Assembly: GCF_017355405.1 (NCBI RefSeq)
Contig: NZ_CP061177.1
Location: 2,974,501 to 3,038,500 of the forward strand
DNA length: 64,000 bases
Origin: Roseomonas haemaphysalidis
GTDB lineage: Bacteria; Pseudomonadota; Alphaproteobacteria; Acetobacterales; Acetobacteraceae
Direction: 5' to 3'
Part shown: piece by piece, positions 48,238 through 57,698 of the stretch
Layout of the letters: each line of letters opens with the position of its first letter
Position numbering within the stretch: the first letter of the stretch is position 1
Program-made: the position numbers and the translations under genes
Notes under the pieces: generated by a model
What the model was told of the DNA's origin: nothing
What the model saw: only the letters and a program-made list of their open reading frames with translations
The model's database searches: none

Positions 48238-48828
48238 ATGACGCTGACCCCTGCCCTGCTCCGGACGCTGGCCCTGCGCGACCCGGCCAATGCCGCCATC
48301 CTGGCGCGGCTGCCGGCACTGGCGGCCCCGGAGGCGCACCTGGTCGCGGGCAGCATCTTCCAGGCGGTGTGGAACCACCGGGGCGGCCGCCCGCCCGGCG
48401 AGGGCATCCACGACTACGACATCTTCTACTTCGACGACGCGGACCTGTCGTGGGATGCGGAGGACCGGGTGATCCGCCGTGCCGCCGCCCTGTTCGGCGA
48501 CCTCGGCGTGGCGGTGGAGGTGCGCAACCAGGCGCGCGTGCACCTGTGGTACCCCGCGCGCTTCGGCGCCCCCTACCCCCGGTTGCGCTCCGCCCGCGAC
48601 GGGATCGACCGCTTTCTGGTGGCGTGCACCTGCATCGGGCTGGCGGCGGACGGCACGCCTTATGCGCCGGACAGCCTGGACGACCTGTGGCACGGGCGGC
48701 TGCGCATCAACCCGCGCCACCGCCAGCCCGCGCAGTTTCCCGCCAAGGCGGCCAGCTATCGCCGCCGCTGGCCCTGGCTGTCGGTGGAGGACCCGGCGGG
48801 CCGCGGCCCCACCGATCCTTCGGCGTAG
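48238..48828 (+). CDS. Nucleotidyltransferase family protein (DUF925-like)
   Basis: This 196-residue protein matches the DUF925 nucleotidyltransferase group. HLVAGSIFQAVWNHRGGRPP contains the glycine-serine start of the pol-beta-like site, and GIHDYDIFYFDDADLSWDAED supplies the two aspartates (DYD) that bind metal. RVHLWYPARFG and FPAKAASYRRRWPWL are characteristic later parts. ATG 48238 is the first plausible start; a long open frame upstream lies antisense to the FAD oxidoreductase and is not coding. The target is unknown. Confidence 0.82.
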   Translation: MTLTPALLRTLALRDPANAAILARLPALAAPEAHLVAGSIFQAVWNHRGGRPPGEGIHDYDIFYFDDADLSWDAEDRVIRRAAALFGDLGVAVEVRNQARVHLWYPARFGAPYPRLRSARDGIDRFLVACTCIGLAADGTPYAPDSLDDLWHGRLRINPRHRQPAQFPAKAASYRRRWPWLSVEDPAGRGPTDPSA

Positions 48829-48856
48829 CCCCGCCCGGTCCGCCGCGGATCGACGC

Positions 48857-49996
48857 TCAGGCCAGGGCGCGCAGCACGCCGCAAACGCGGTCCACCTGCT
48901 CGTCGGTCAGTTCCGGGAACATCGGCAGGCTCAGGATCTCGCGCGATGCCGCTTCCGTTTCCACGCAGCCGGCGGGGCCGAGGGCGACGCGGTCCAGATA
49001 AGCCGGCTGCAGGTGCACCGGCACCGGGTAATGGATGCCGCTGCCAATGCCCTGCTCCTTCAGCAACGCCATCAGGCTGTCGCGCTCGGGGTGCCGCACC
49101 ACATACTGGTGGAATACGTGGGTGGCGCCGGCACGCCGCACCGGGGACACGATGGCGGTATCGGCCAGCGCGGCGTCGTAGCAGTTCGCGATATGCTGGC
49201 GGCGGGCGTTGCCGGCTTCCAGCAAGGGCAGGCGCACGCGCAGCACGGCGGCCTGCAGCTCGTCCAACCGGCTGTTCACGCCCGCCATGTCCGAGATGTA
49301 GCGCGACGTCCAGCCATACTGGCGGATGGCGGCGATGCGGCTGGCCAGCGCCTCGTCCGCCGTGGCCAGCACGCCGGCATCGCCCAGCGCGCCAAGGTTC
49401 TTGGTGGGATACAGGCTGAAGGCGGCCGCCACCCCCAGCGTGCCCAGCTTGCGGCCGCCGAGCGTGGCGCCATGCGCTTGGGCGCAGTCCTCGATCAGCG
49501 GGATGCCGGCCTCGGCGCAGGCCGCCAGCATGGGGTCGAGGTCGCAGGGCTGGCCATAGAGATGCACCGCGATCACCGCGCGCAGCGGCGGCAGGCCCGG
49601 CGGCGGGTCCTGCAGCACGGCGAGCAGCTCGTCGGCATCCATGGTGTAGGTGTCGGGGTCGATGTCGATCAGCACGGGCGTCGCACCCACCATCTCGATG
49701 GCGGCGACGGTGGCGACGGCGGTGTGCGACACGGTGGCCACCGCCATGCCGGGCCCGATGCCCAGGCCGCGCAGGATCAGCACCAGAGCGTCCGTGCCAT
49801 TGGCGCAGCCCACCGCGCGCGGCAGGCCGAGCCAGTCGGCGAACTCGCGCTCGAAAGCCTCGCCTTCCTTGCCCAGGATGTACCAGCCGGAGTCGAGGGC
49901 GCGGCCCAGCGCCTCGTCCAGCGCATCGCGGTGCGCGCGATAGGCGGCGCCGGGGTCGGCCAGCGGGATCATGGTGGTGATCGGGGGCAAGGTCAT
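48857..49996 (-). CDS. DegT/DnrJ/EryC1/StrS family aminotransferase
   Basis: This 379-residue PLP enzyme would aminate a keto sugar attached to a nucleotide. The PLP lysine is K199 in FSLYPTKNLGALGDAG, the cofactor-binding part includes GCANGTDAL and IEDCAQAHGATLGG, and the C-terminal domain ends with SLPMFPELTDEQ. ATG 49996 has GAGGAGAAGG upstream. It lies 29 bp after the epimerase gene on the same strand, with RidA further upstream, so the three probably act together on a nucleotide-linked amino sugar. Confidence 0.9.
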   Translation of the reverse strand: MTLPPITTMIPLADPGAAYRAHRDALDEALGRALDSGWYILGKEGEAFEREFADWLGLPRAVGCANGTDALVLILRGLGIGPGMAVATVSHTAVATVAAIEMVGATPVLIDIDPDTYTMDADELLAVLQDPPPGLPPLRAVIAVHLYGQPCDLDPMLAACAEAGIPLIEDCAQAHGATLGGRKLGTLGVAAAFSLYPTKNLGALGDAGVLATADEALASRIAAIRQYGWTSRYISDMAGVNSRLDELQAAVLRVRLPLLEAGNARRQHIANCYDAALADTAIVSPVRRAGATHVFHQYVVRHPERDSLMALLKEQGIGSGIHYPVPVHLQPAYLDRVALGPAGCVETEAASREILSLPMFPELTDEQVDRVCGVLRALA

Positions 49997-50025
49997 CGTG
50001 CCCTTCTCCTCAGGGGACAGGCTGC

Positions 50026-51003
50026 TCACAGATAGGCTTCCAGGCGCGGGCGGAACCAGTCCAGGCTGCGGCGCAGCCCGTCTTCCAGCGACACCTTCGG
50101 CGCCCAGCCGGTGGCGGCGCGAAAGGCCGTGTCGTCGGCGTGGTAGGAGCCGATGTCGATCGCCGCGCGCTCGGCCGGGAATTCCTTGAACAGAAAGCGG
50201 CCGCCGCCATTGGCGGCCACGGCGGCCTCGGCCAGGGCCAGCAGGCTGACCGGCGGCGCGCCACCCAGGTTGAAGACGCTGCCGGCGCAGGACGGCGTTT
50301 CGGCCGCCAACAGAAAGGCTTCCACCACGTCGTCCAGATAGGCGAGGTCGCGCAGCTGCGCGCCGCCCCAGACCTCGAAGGGCTGTCCTTCCAGCAGGCG
50401 GCGCAGCCAGATGCCCAGAAAGGTCTGCCGTGCGTCGCGTACCCGGAGGCGCGGGCCGAAGCAGTTGGTCAGCCGCAGGGAGGTGACGCGGCGGTTGCGG
50501 GTGCGGTGCTCCAGCATCCAGTACTGCTCGCCCGCCAGCTTGGACACGCCATTGGGGTCGGGCGGCGCCAGCGGATGCGCCTCGTCCACCGGCAGGTAGC
50601 GCGGCGTGCCGTAGAACTGACGGGTGGAGGCATGCACCAGCACCGCGTCCGGCGACCCATCCCGCAGCGCCGCGATCAGCCTGAGCTGTGCGGTGGCATT
50701 GATGTCGAGGTCGGCAAAGGGGTCGGCCATGGACCCGGCATGGCTGGTCTGGCCCGCCATGTTGAACACCGCGTCCATGTCGCGGGTGTGCGGCGCCAGG
50801 TCGGCGTCGCGCAGGTCGGCTGTCACCAGGGTGGCGCCGCTGCCGTCCAGGTTGCCGGGATGCGCGCCGCTGCCGTCCAGCATGGCATCCAGCGCCAGCA
50901 CCTCGGCGCCCATGGCCCCTAGCGCGTGGCACAGCCCGCTACCGAGAAAGCCCGCGCCACCGGTGACCAGCACGCGCTTGCCGCGCCAATGAGCGGCGTT
51001 CAT
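50026..51003 (-). CDS. NAD-dependent epimerase/dehydratase with altered YxxxK motif
   Basis: This 325-residue extended SDR has the NAD motif VLVTGGAGFLGSGLCHAL at residues 10-27 and the region HASTRQFYGTPRYLPVDEAHPL. In place of the catalytic tyrosine of YxxxK it has PNGVSKLAGEQYW, so the tyrosine position is asparagine while the lysine is kept. Related sequences with NGxxK exist in my memory of the family, so this may be a subgroup feature rather than a fault. ATG 51003 is preferred over GTG 51024. It probably acts on a nucleotide sugar with the DegT enzyme downstream. Confidence 0.83.
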   Translation of the reverse strand: MNAAHWRGKRVLVTGGAGFLGSGLCHALGAMGAEVLALDAMLDGSGAHPGNLDGSGATLVTADLRDADLAPHTRDMDAVFNMAGQTSHAGSMADPFADLDINATAQLRLIAALRDGSPDAVLVHASTRQFYGTPRYLPVDEAHPLAPPDPNGVSKLAGEQYWMLEHRTRNRRVTSLRLTNCFGPRLRVRDARQTFLGIWLRRLLEGQPFEVWGGAQLRDLAYLDDVVEAFLLAAETPSCAGSVFNLGGAPPVSLLALAEAAVAANGGGRFLFKEFPAERAAIDIGSYHADDTAFRAATGWAPKVSLEDGLRRSLDWFRPRLEAYL

Positions 51004-51192
51004 GCCCGGTCCCGGCACGGGCAACCGCCGCTCGCGGAGTTGGACTGCATGGATCAGGTCTCTCGACAGCTGGACGAAGGCCCATCAGGCAGGGGAATTG
51101 CGGCGGAACCGGGACCCTCGCTTGTTGCGTCCGCGGCGGCGGCAGCATGCCCCGCGCGCGGCCGGCGGAGAAGGCCACACGCGGAATTTATT

Positions 51193-51558
51193 TTAGGAAG
51201 GCTGCAACCCTGGCGCCAAGGCGATGCCAGTGATTTCCACGCGCCAGCGCGGGTCCACCAGCAGGGCCTGGATGGTCATGCGGGCCGGCTTGGCGGAAGC
51301 ATCCAGCCAACGGTCCCAGGCACGGTTCATGGCGGCGGCATCGGTGATGTCGGCCAACACGATCTGCACCTGCAGCAGGCTGCGCTTGTCGGTGCCGGCC
51401 GCCGCCAGCAGGGCGTCGATCTGCTGCAGGATGTCGGCGGTCTGGCCTTCGGCGTCCAGCGTGGCGTCGTCCGCCACCTGCCCGGCCAGAAAGATGAAGC
51501 CGTTGGCGACCGTGGCGCCGGACAGGCGCTCCTCCTCGGCAAGGCGGGTAATGTTCAT
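51193..51558 (-). CDS. RidA/YjgF family protein
   Basis: This 121-residue protein belongs to the RidA family, whose founding member hydrolyses reactive imine and enamine intermediates released by PLP enzymes. The pattern ATVANGFIFLAGQVADDATLDAEGQTADILQQIDALL, then VQIVLADITDAAAMNRAWDRW, is typical. The C-terminal VDPRWRVEITGIALA lacks the arginine position of the RidA subgroup as far as I can align it, so it may be an Rid1-7 type. CAAGGATCT precedes ATG 51558. Placement with a DegT aminotransferase and divergent glycan genes is suggestive. Confidence 0.85.
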   Translation of the reverse strand: MNITRLAEEERLSGATVANGFIFLAGQVADDATLDAEGQTADILQQIDALLAAAGTDKRSLLQVQIVLADITDAAAMNRAWDRWLDASAKPARMTIQALLVDPRWRVEITGIALAPGLQPS

Positions 51559-51734
51559 GGCAGATCCTTGTTGATGCGTGGGGTCCCGTTGTCGGGCGCC
51601 GGGGAGCCGGGCGCAACGCCGTCTTACCCACCATGCCGTTCGTCTCAATAATAAAACAATCACGTATTTTTGTGTTTAATCCGCTGCGCGTCGCAGATTA
51701 GAACCACCGATATCGTTCGAGGCCTGAAACAAAC
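51559..51734. promoter_or_regulatory. AT-rich divergent promoter region between RidA and GT4 genes
   Basis: The part near 51645-51690 is strongly AT-rich (AATAATAAAACAATCACG, TATTTTTGTGTTTAAT) and contains the promoters of both genes. A short hairpin CTGCG-CGT-CGCAG (about 51684-51696) flanked by TAAT and ATTA lies on the GT4 side. I see no gene. Confidence 0.5.
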
Positions 51735-52967
51735 ATGCAGCCGCTGCGGGTTCTGGCTTTTTCCACGCTGTTCCCCAACGAGGCGCAGCCAGGGCACGGC
51801 GTGTTCCTGGAGCACCGCCTGTCGGCACTGGCGGCGCAGCCCGGCGTGCAGTTGCAGGTTGTCGCGCCGGTACCGTATTTCCCGCTGCGGCACGGGCGCT
51901 TCGGGCGCTATGCCCGCTTCGCGCAGGTTCCGCGCGGCGGCCGGCGCAACGGGCTGGATGTCACGCATCCGCGCTACCCGGTGGTGCCCAAGCTCGGCAT
52001 GACGGTGGCGCCGGCGGCCATGGCCCTGGCCGTGCTGCCGCACCTGCGACGGCTGCAGGCGGCGGGCGAGGACTTCGACGTCATCGATGCCTACTACCTG
52101 TATCCCGATGGCGTCGCCGCCGCGCTGCTCGGCCGGCTGCTGGGCAAGCCGGTGGTGCTGACGGCCTTTGGCAGCGATGTCAGCCAGATCCCCGCCCACC
52201 GCCTGCCCCGTGCCGCCATCCGCTGGGCGATGCGCGGCGCCGAAGGCAGCACCGCCGTCTGCGCCGCGCTGCGCGAGGAGCTGCTGCGTCTCGGCGCCGC
52301 CGCGGAAGGCATGCGCGTGGTGCTGCACGGCGTGGACCTGACGCTGTTCCAGCCGCCGCAGGATCGCGCGGCGCTGCGCCGCGCCCTTGGCTTCGACGGG
52401 CCGACCTTGGTGTCCGCCGGCCACCTGATCCCGCGCAAGGGGCATGACTTCGCCATCCGTGCCATGCAGGACCTGCCGGACCACACGCTGGTGATCGTCG
52501 GCCAGGGGCCGGAGGAGGCGGCGCTGCGCCTTCTGGCGCAGCAACCCGGCGTGCAGCACCGCGTGCGCTTCGCGGGGCAGGTGCCGCAGATGCGGCTGGC
52601 CGAGATCTTCGGCGCCGCCGACGTGGTGCTGAACTGCTCGGACCGCGAGGGCATCGCCAACGTGCTGATGGAGGCCATGGCCTGCGGCACGGCCGTGGCC
52701 GCGACGCCGGTCTGGGGCTCACCCGAGGTCATCACCACGCCGGATGCCGGGCTGCTGCTGCGCGACCGCAGCGCCGGCGCCATCGTGGACGGCGTGCGGC
52801 AGCTTGCCGCCTGCCCGCCGGACCGCGCCGCCACCCGCCAGCACGCCGCCCGCTTCACCTGGGACGACACCGCGCGGCAGCACCTGGGCGTGCTGCGCCA
52901 AGCCGTCGCGCGGCGCAACACCGCCAGCCACACCCCGCGCGGCACCCCGGCCGCCAAGCCGATCTGA
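51735..52967 (+). CDS. Glycosyltransferase family 4 protein
   Basis: This 410-residue GT-B enzyme has an N-terminal acceptor domain starting RVLAFSTLFPNEAQPGHGVF and a donor domain with VSAGHLIPRKGHDFAIRAM, VIVGQGPEEAALR and the E-x7-E site in DREGIANVLMEAMACGTAV. The opening SxxFPNxxxPxxG is usual for GT4 enzymes of exopolysaccharide and lipopolysaccharide clusters. The Fe/2-oxoglutarate dioxygenase follows within 18 bp. It is divergent from RidA. Donor and acceptor are unknown. Confidence 0.9.
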   Translation: MQPLRVLAFSTLFPNEAQPGHGVFLEHRLSALAAQPGVQLQVVAPVPYFPLRHGRFGRYARFAQVPRGGRRNGLDVTHPRYPVVPKLGMTVAPAAMALAVLPHLRRLQAAGEDFDVIDAYYLYPDGVAAALLGRLLGKPVVLTAFGSDVSQIPAHRLPRAAIRWAMRGAEGSTAVCAALREELLRLGAAAEGMRVVLHGVDLTLFQPPQDRAALRRALGFDGPTLVSAGHLIPRKGHDFAIRAMQDLPDHTLVIVGQGPEEAALRLLAQQPGVQHRVRFAGQVPQMRLAEIFGAADVVLNCSDREGIANVLMEAMACGTAVAATPVWGSPEVITTPDAGLLLRDRSAGAIVDGVRQLAACPPDRAATRQHAARFTWDDTARQHLGVLRQAVARRNTASHTPRGTPAAKPI

Positions 52968-52984
52968 CACAGCAGGACCGTACC

Positions 52985-53800
52985 ATGACCCTTCAAACCG
53001 ACATGCGGCGGGATGGCTACGTGATCCTGCGCGGCCTGCTGCGCCCCGACGAGATCGCCAGGCTGCGCGGCGAGTTGCGCGCGCACTTCGCCCGGTCCTG
53101 GCATGCCGAGGGGCTGGGCAAGCACCAGCCGGAAGCGGCGCTGAAAATTCCGGCGATCGGCTGGATCTACCATCACCCGGCGATCCTGCAGGGCTTTCGC
53201 GCCGTGTCCGGCAGCGACGCCCTGGTGTTCACCGCCAATTCCGACGCGCACATGAACATGCTGAGCTGGTGGCACAAGGACACCAGCGAAAACCAGGGCG
53301 GCTGCTTTTCGGGCGACTATTTCGCCCGGCCGGGCTGCAACGTCTTCCGCGCCGGGATCTACCTGCAGGACCAGAGCCACAAGGGCGGGCTGACCGTGCG
53401 CCCCGGATCGCAAACCAGCCGCTCGCCCATGACCGGCCCGGCCGAGACGCTGAAGACGGCGGCGGGCGACGTGGTATTTTTCGACATCCGCCTGTCGCAT
53501 GCCGGGCAATTCCCCGACCCCGTGGAAACCGCGCTGCTGCGCGCCGCCCGCATCCGCCGGCTGCGGTCCACCGCCACGGTGCTGAAGCACGGGTGGCACC
53601 GGCTGATGCGCAAGCCGGACAAACTGTCCCTGTTCTTCACCTATGGCGCCGCGGCGGCGGATACGGAGGAGTTCTGCCACTTCGAGTGGAACCGCCAGGC
53701 CCGCGGCCGCAACGGCATCGCGCCGCCGCTGACGCCGGTGCTGTCGGGCGGGCTGGAACGGGCGGGCGTGCGCTTCGGCGCGATGGCGGCGGGCGGCTAG
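52985..53800 (+). CDS. Phytanoyl-CoA dioxygenase-like Fe(II)/2-oxoglutarate oxygenase
   Basis: This 271-residue protein fits the PhyH-like oxygenases. The iron ligands are visible: H97 and D99 in WWHKDTS and H172 in RLSHAGQ, with the probable 2-oxoglutarate-binding stretch SLFFTYG later. The N-terminus MRRDGYVILRGLLRPDEI is the usual family opening. Being 18 bp after a GT4 gene and near sugar genes, it may hydroxylate a sugar or lipid intermediate. Its stop overlaps the convergent livM gene by 4 nt. The substrate is not known. Confidence 0.83.
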   Translation: MTLQTDMRRDGYVILRGLLRPDEIARLRGELRAHFARSWHAEGLGKHQPEAALKIPAIGWIYHHPAILQGFRAVSGSDALVFTANSDAHMNMLSWWHKDTSENQGGCFSGDYFARPGCNVFRAGIYLQDQSHKGGLTVRPGSQTSRSPMTGPAETLKTAAGDVVFFDIRLSHAGQFPDPVETALLRAARIRRLRSTATVLKHGWHRLMRKPDKLSLFFTYGAAAADTEEFCHFEWNRQARGRNGIAPPLTPVLSGGLERAGVRFGAMAAGG

Positions 53801-54795
53801 AGCCGCACCCGCAGCCAGCGCGCCACCTCGCCCACGATGCCGGCGCGAAAGGCCACCACGCAAAGCACGAAGATGACGCCCTGGATCACCGTGACCCAGG
53901 CGCCAAGCTCGGCCAGGTAGTTTTGCATGGTCACGATCACCGCGGCGCCCACCACGGGGCCGAACACGGTGCCGAGGCCGCCCAGCAGCGTCATCAGCAC
54001 CACCTCGCCCGACATCGCCCAATAGACGTCCGTCAGCGTGGCGATGCCGAAGACCAGCGCCTTGGTGCCGCCCGCGACGCCGGCCAGCGTGGCCGACAAT
54101 ACGAAGGCCAGCAGCTTGTAGTCATCCGCCCGGTAGCCGAGCGAGATGGCGCGCGGCTCGTTCTCGCGGATCGCCGTCAGCACCTGGCCGAAGGGCGAGT
54201 GGATGATGCGGCTGATCAGCAGGAATCCCACCAGAAACACCGCCGCCACCACCCAGTACATGGACATGTCGGCCGACAGGTCGAAGAGCCCGAGCAGCCG
54301 CCCGCGCGGCACGCCCTGGATGCCATCCTCGCCGCCCGTGAAGCGTAGCTGCAGGCACAGAAAGTAGATCATCTGCGCCAGCGCCAGCGTGATCATGGCG
54401 AAGTAGATGCCCTGCCGGCGGATGGCGATCCACCCCGACACGGCACCGAGCCCCGCCCCCACCGCGCCACCCGCCAGGATGGCGAGCTCCGGCGAGAAGC
54501 CCCAGACCTTGGCCGCGTGCGCGGCGATGTAGCCGCCGGTGCCGAAGAACATGGCATGGCCGAAGGACAAGAGCCCGACATAGCCGATCAAGAGGTTGAA
54601 GGCGCAGGCGAACAGCGCGAAGCACAGCAGCTTCATCAGGAACACGGGGTAGAGAAAGAACGGACCCGCGACCAGAACGGCGAGCAACACCAGAAAGGCG
54701 ACGGACTGCGCCCGGTTGAAGCCCAGCGCCTGCAACCCGGGCAGTCCGCGCGCGCGGGAGGTTTCGGGCGTCGTGGTCAGGCTGTCGGCGGCCAT
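53797..54795 (-). CDS. livM: Branched-chain amino acid/amide ABC transporter permease LivM
   Basis: This 332-residue permease has about nine hydrophobic segments; the first visible ones are in LVAGPFFLYPVFLMKLLCFA and ACAFNLLIGYVGLLSFGHAM. NLLIGYVGLLSFGHAMFFG and FVLSATLAGVAGG are the LivM signature, and the C-terminal region includes MTLLGGLGTVFGPVVGA. It is the last gene of the five-gene liv-type operon and begins 4 bp after livH. HAA-type transporters handle leucine, isoleucine, valine, amides or aromatic acids, so the ligand here is not certain. Confidence 0.9.
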   Translation of the reverse strand: MAADSLTTTPETSRARGLPGLQALGFNRAQSVAFLVLLAVLVAGPFFLYPVFLMKLLCFALFACAFNLLIGYVGLLSFGHAMFFGTGGYIAAHAAKVWGFSPELAILAGGAVGAGLGAVSGWIAIRRQGIYFAMITLALAQMIYFLCLQLRFTGGEDGIQGVPRGRLLGLFDLSADMSMYWVVAAVFLVGFLLISRIIHSPFGQVLTAIRENEPRAISLGYRADDYKLLAFVLSATLAGVAGGTKALVFGIATLTDVYWAMSGEVVLMTLLGGLGTVFGPVVGAAVIVTMQNYLAELGAWVTVIQGVIFVLCVVAFRAGIVGEVARWLRVRL

Positions 54796-54799
54796 GGGC

Positions 54800-55687
54800 T
54801 CAGGCCCTCCCGAACAGGCCGGCGGGGCGCGCCAGCAGCACGATCGCCATGATGACGAAGATGACGGTGGAGGAAGCTTCCGGGTAGAACACTTTCGTCA
54901 GCCCCTCGATCAGCCCCAGGCCGAAGCCGGTGACCACGGAGCCGAGGATGGACCCCATGCCGCCGATCACCACCACCGCGAAGACGGTGATGATCAGGTT
55001 GGACCCCATCTGCGGGTTGACCGAGTAGATCGGCGCCGCCAGCACGCCGGCGAAGGCCGCCAGCGCCACGCCGGCGGCGTAGGTCAGCGTCACCATGCGC
55101 GGCACGTTGACGCCGAAGGCCTGCACCAGCGCCGCGTTTTCCGTCGCCGCGCGGAGATAGGCGCCGAGCCGCGTCTTTTCGATCACGAGCCATGTGGCGA
55201 GGCTCATGACGATCGCCGCGACCACCACCCACATGCGGTACTTCGGCAGGAACATGAAGCCGAGGTCCACCGGCGGCCCGGACAGGATCTCCGGCGGCGC
55301 GTAGGGCAGGCCGGAGGAGCCGAAGCCGTTGCGGAACACCCCTTCGATGATCAGCGCCAAGCCGAAGGTGAGCAGCAGCCCGTAGAGGTGATCCAGCTTG
55401 TAGAGCCTGGAGATCAGCACCTTTTCCAGCAGCACGCCGAAGGCGCCGACGATCAGCGGCGACAGTACCAGCGCCCACCAGTAGCCGAGCCCGCCCCAGG
55501 CCAGCAGCATCCAGGCCACGAAGGCGCCCATCATGAACTGGGCGCCGTGGGCGAAGTTGATGACGTTCAGCATGCCGAAGATGACGGCGAGGCCGAGCGA
55601 CAGCAGCGCGTAGAAGGCGCCGTTCACCAGCCCCAGCACCACCTGCGGCAGCCCTAGCTCCAGCTGGAACAGGATGTCTTCGATCAC
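54800..55687 (-). CDS. livH: Branched-chain amino acid/amide ABC transporter permease LivH
   Basis: This 295-residue permease is the partner of LivM. LGLVNGAFYALLSLGLAVIFGMLNVINFAHGAQFMMGAF at the start and GGMGSILGSVVTGFGLGLIEGL near the end are characteristic. The start is GTG 55687; a nearby ATG upstream is out of frame. It lies between the binding protein and livM, in the usual order. Membrane segments number about eight. Confidence 0.9.
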   Translation of the reverse strand: MIEDILFQLELGLPQVVLGLVNGAFYALLSLGLAVIFGMLNVINFAHGAQFMMGAFVAWMLLAWGGLGYWWALVLSPLIVGAFGVLLEKVLISRLYKLDHLYGLLLTFGLALIIEGVFRNGFGSSGLPYAPPEILSGPPVDLGFMFLPKYRMWVVVAAIVMSLATWLVIEKTRLGAYLRAATENAALVQAFGVNVPRMVTLTYAAGVALAAFAGVLAAPIYSVNPQMGSNLIITVFAVVVIGGMGSILGSVVTGFGLGLIEGLTKVFYPEASSTVIFVIMAIVLLARPAGLFGRA

Positions 55688-55727
55688 CGGCTTCTGGTTC
55701 CGTGCATGACAGAGGGCATGGCCGGCG

Positions 55728-56966
55728 TCAGGTGCGGATCAGGCTGCAGCCGCCTTCGGACAGCGGGCGGAAGGCCTGGTCGGCGGGCGTGGTCTGCACC
55801 AGCTTGTAGTAGTCCCACGGTGCCTTGGATTCCTCGGGCGTCTTGACCTCGAACAGATAGGCGGGGTGCAGCTTGCGGCCATCGGCACGGATGGTGCCGG
55901 CGCCGAAGCAGTCGTCATCCGTCGGCATCGCCTTCATGCGCGCCACGGCGTCCGCGCCGCTGGCCTTGGCGGCCGCCGGGCCCATGTCGGCCGCGGCCTT
56001 CAGGTAGTGCAGCACGGAGGCATAGCAGCCCGCATGCGACATGGAGGGATAGTTGTTGGTGATGTTCGGCAGCACGCGCTTGGTGAAGGCGCGGGTGCGG
56101 TCGTTCATGTCCCAGTAGAAGGTGGCGGTGCAGACCAGGCCCTGCGCGGCCTTCAGCCCGAGGCCGTGCACGTCGCTGATGAACATCAGCAGCACCGCGA
56201 TCTTGGTGCCGCGCTGGGTGACGCCGAATTCCGCCGCCTGCTTGACGCTGTTGATGGTGTCCGTGCCCGCATTGGCCAGCCCGATCACCTTGGCGCGGCT
56301 GCGCTGGGCCTGCAGCAGGTAGGAGGAGAAATCGGTCGAGGCGAGCGGGTGCCGCACGGCGCCCAGCACCTTGCCGCCGGCTTCCGTCACGAAGCGGCTG
56401 GCGTTGCGCTCCAGGTCGTGGCCGAAGGCGTAGTCGGCGGTGATAAAGAACCAGCTGTCGCCGCCGGCCTTGACCATGGCACCGCCCGTGCCCTTGGCCA
56501 GCATGTAGGTGTCATAGGTCCAGTGCACCGTGTTGGGGCTGCACTGCGCGCCGGTCAGGTCCGTGGTGCCGGCGCCGGAGTTCAGGAACACCTTGTTTTT
56601 CTCGCGCACGATGCCGTTGATGGCGAGCGCCACGGCGGAATTCGGCACGTCCACGATCACGTCCACCCCGTCGCGGTCGATCCACTGGCGCGCGATGGTG
56701 GAGCCGACATCGGGCTTGTTCTGGTGGTCGGCCTGCACGACCTCCACCGTCACGCCCTTGGCGGCGATGCCGGAATCGACCACCGCCTGCCGCACGCAGG
56801 CCGTGGAGGTCGGGCCGGAATTCTCGCGGTACACGCCGGACTGGTCGTTCAGCACGCCGACCTTCAGCGTGGGCTGCTGCGCGCGGGCGGGCACGGACAG
56901 GCCGACCGCCGGCACCAGGGAGGCAACGGCGGCGGATTTCAGCAGCGTGCGGCGATCATGGGCCAT
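55728..56966 (-). CDS. ABC transporter substrate-binding protein, LivK family
   Basis: This 412-residue periplasmic protein has a twin-arginine-type leader (MAHDRRTLLKSAAVASLVPA, with RRTLLK) and cleavage near ARAQQ at residue 30. The mature part starts LKVGVLNDQSGVYRE, typical of type I solute-binding proteins, with KAGGDSWFFITADYAFGHDLERN later. A Tat leader suggests folding before export. AGGAGGAAACACAAG before ATG 56966 is an excellent ribosome binding site. It binds the ligand of the liv-type importer; the ligand may be a branched-chain amino acid, amide or aromatic acid. Confidence 0.88.
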   Translation of the reverse strand: MAHDRRTLLKSAAVASLVPAVGLSVPARAQQPTLKVGVLNDQSGVYRENSGPTSTACVRQAVVDSGIAAKGVTVEVVQADHQNKPDVGSTIARQWIDRDGVDVIVDVPNSAVALAINGIVREKNKVFLNSGAGTTDLTGAQCSPNTVHWTYDTYMLAKGTGGAMVKAGGDSWFFITADYAFGHDLERNASRFVTEAGGKVLGAVRHPLASTDFSSYLLQAQRSRAKVIGLANAGTDTINSVKQAAEFGVTQRGTKIAVLLMFISDVHGLGLKAAQGLVCTATFYWDMNDRTRAFTKRVLPNITNNYPSMSHAGCYASVLHYLKAAADMGPAAAKASGADAVARMKAMPTDDDCFGAGTIRADGRKLHPAYLFEVKTPEESKAPWDYYKLVQTTPADQAFRPLSEGGCSLIRT

Positions 56967-56993
56967 CTTGTGTTTCCTCCTGGGGGGCCGGCG

Positions 56994-57690
<697 letters not shown>

Positions 57691-57698
<8 letters not shown>

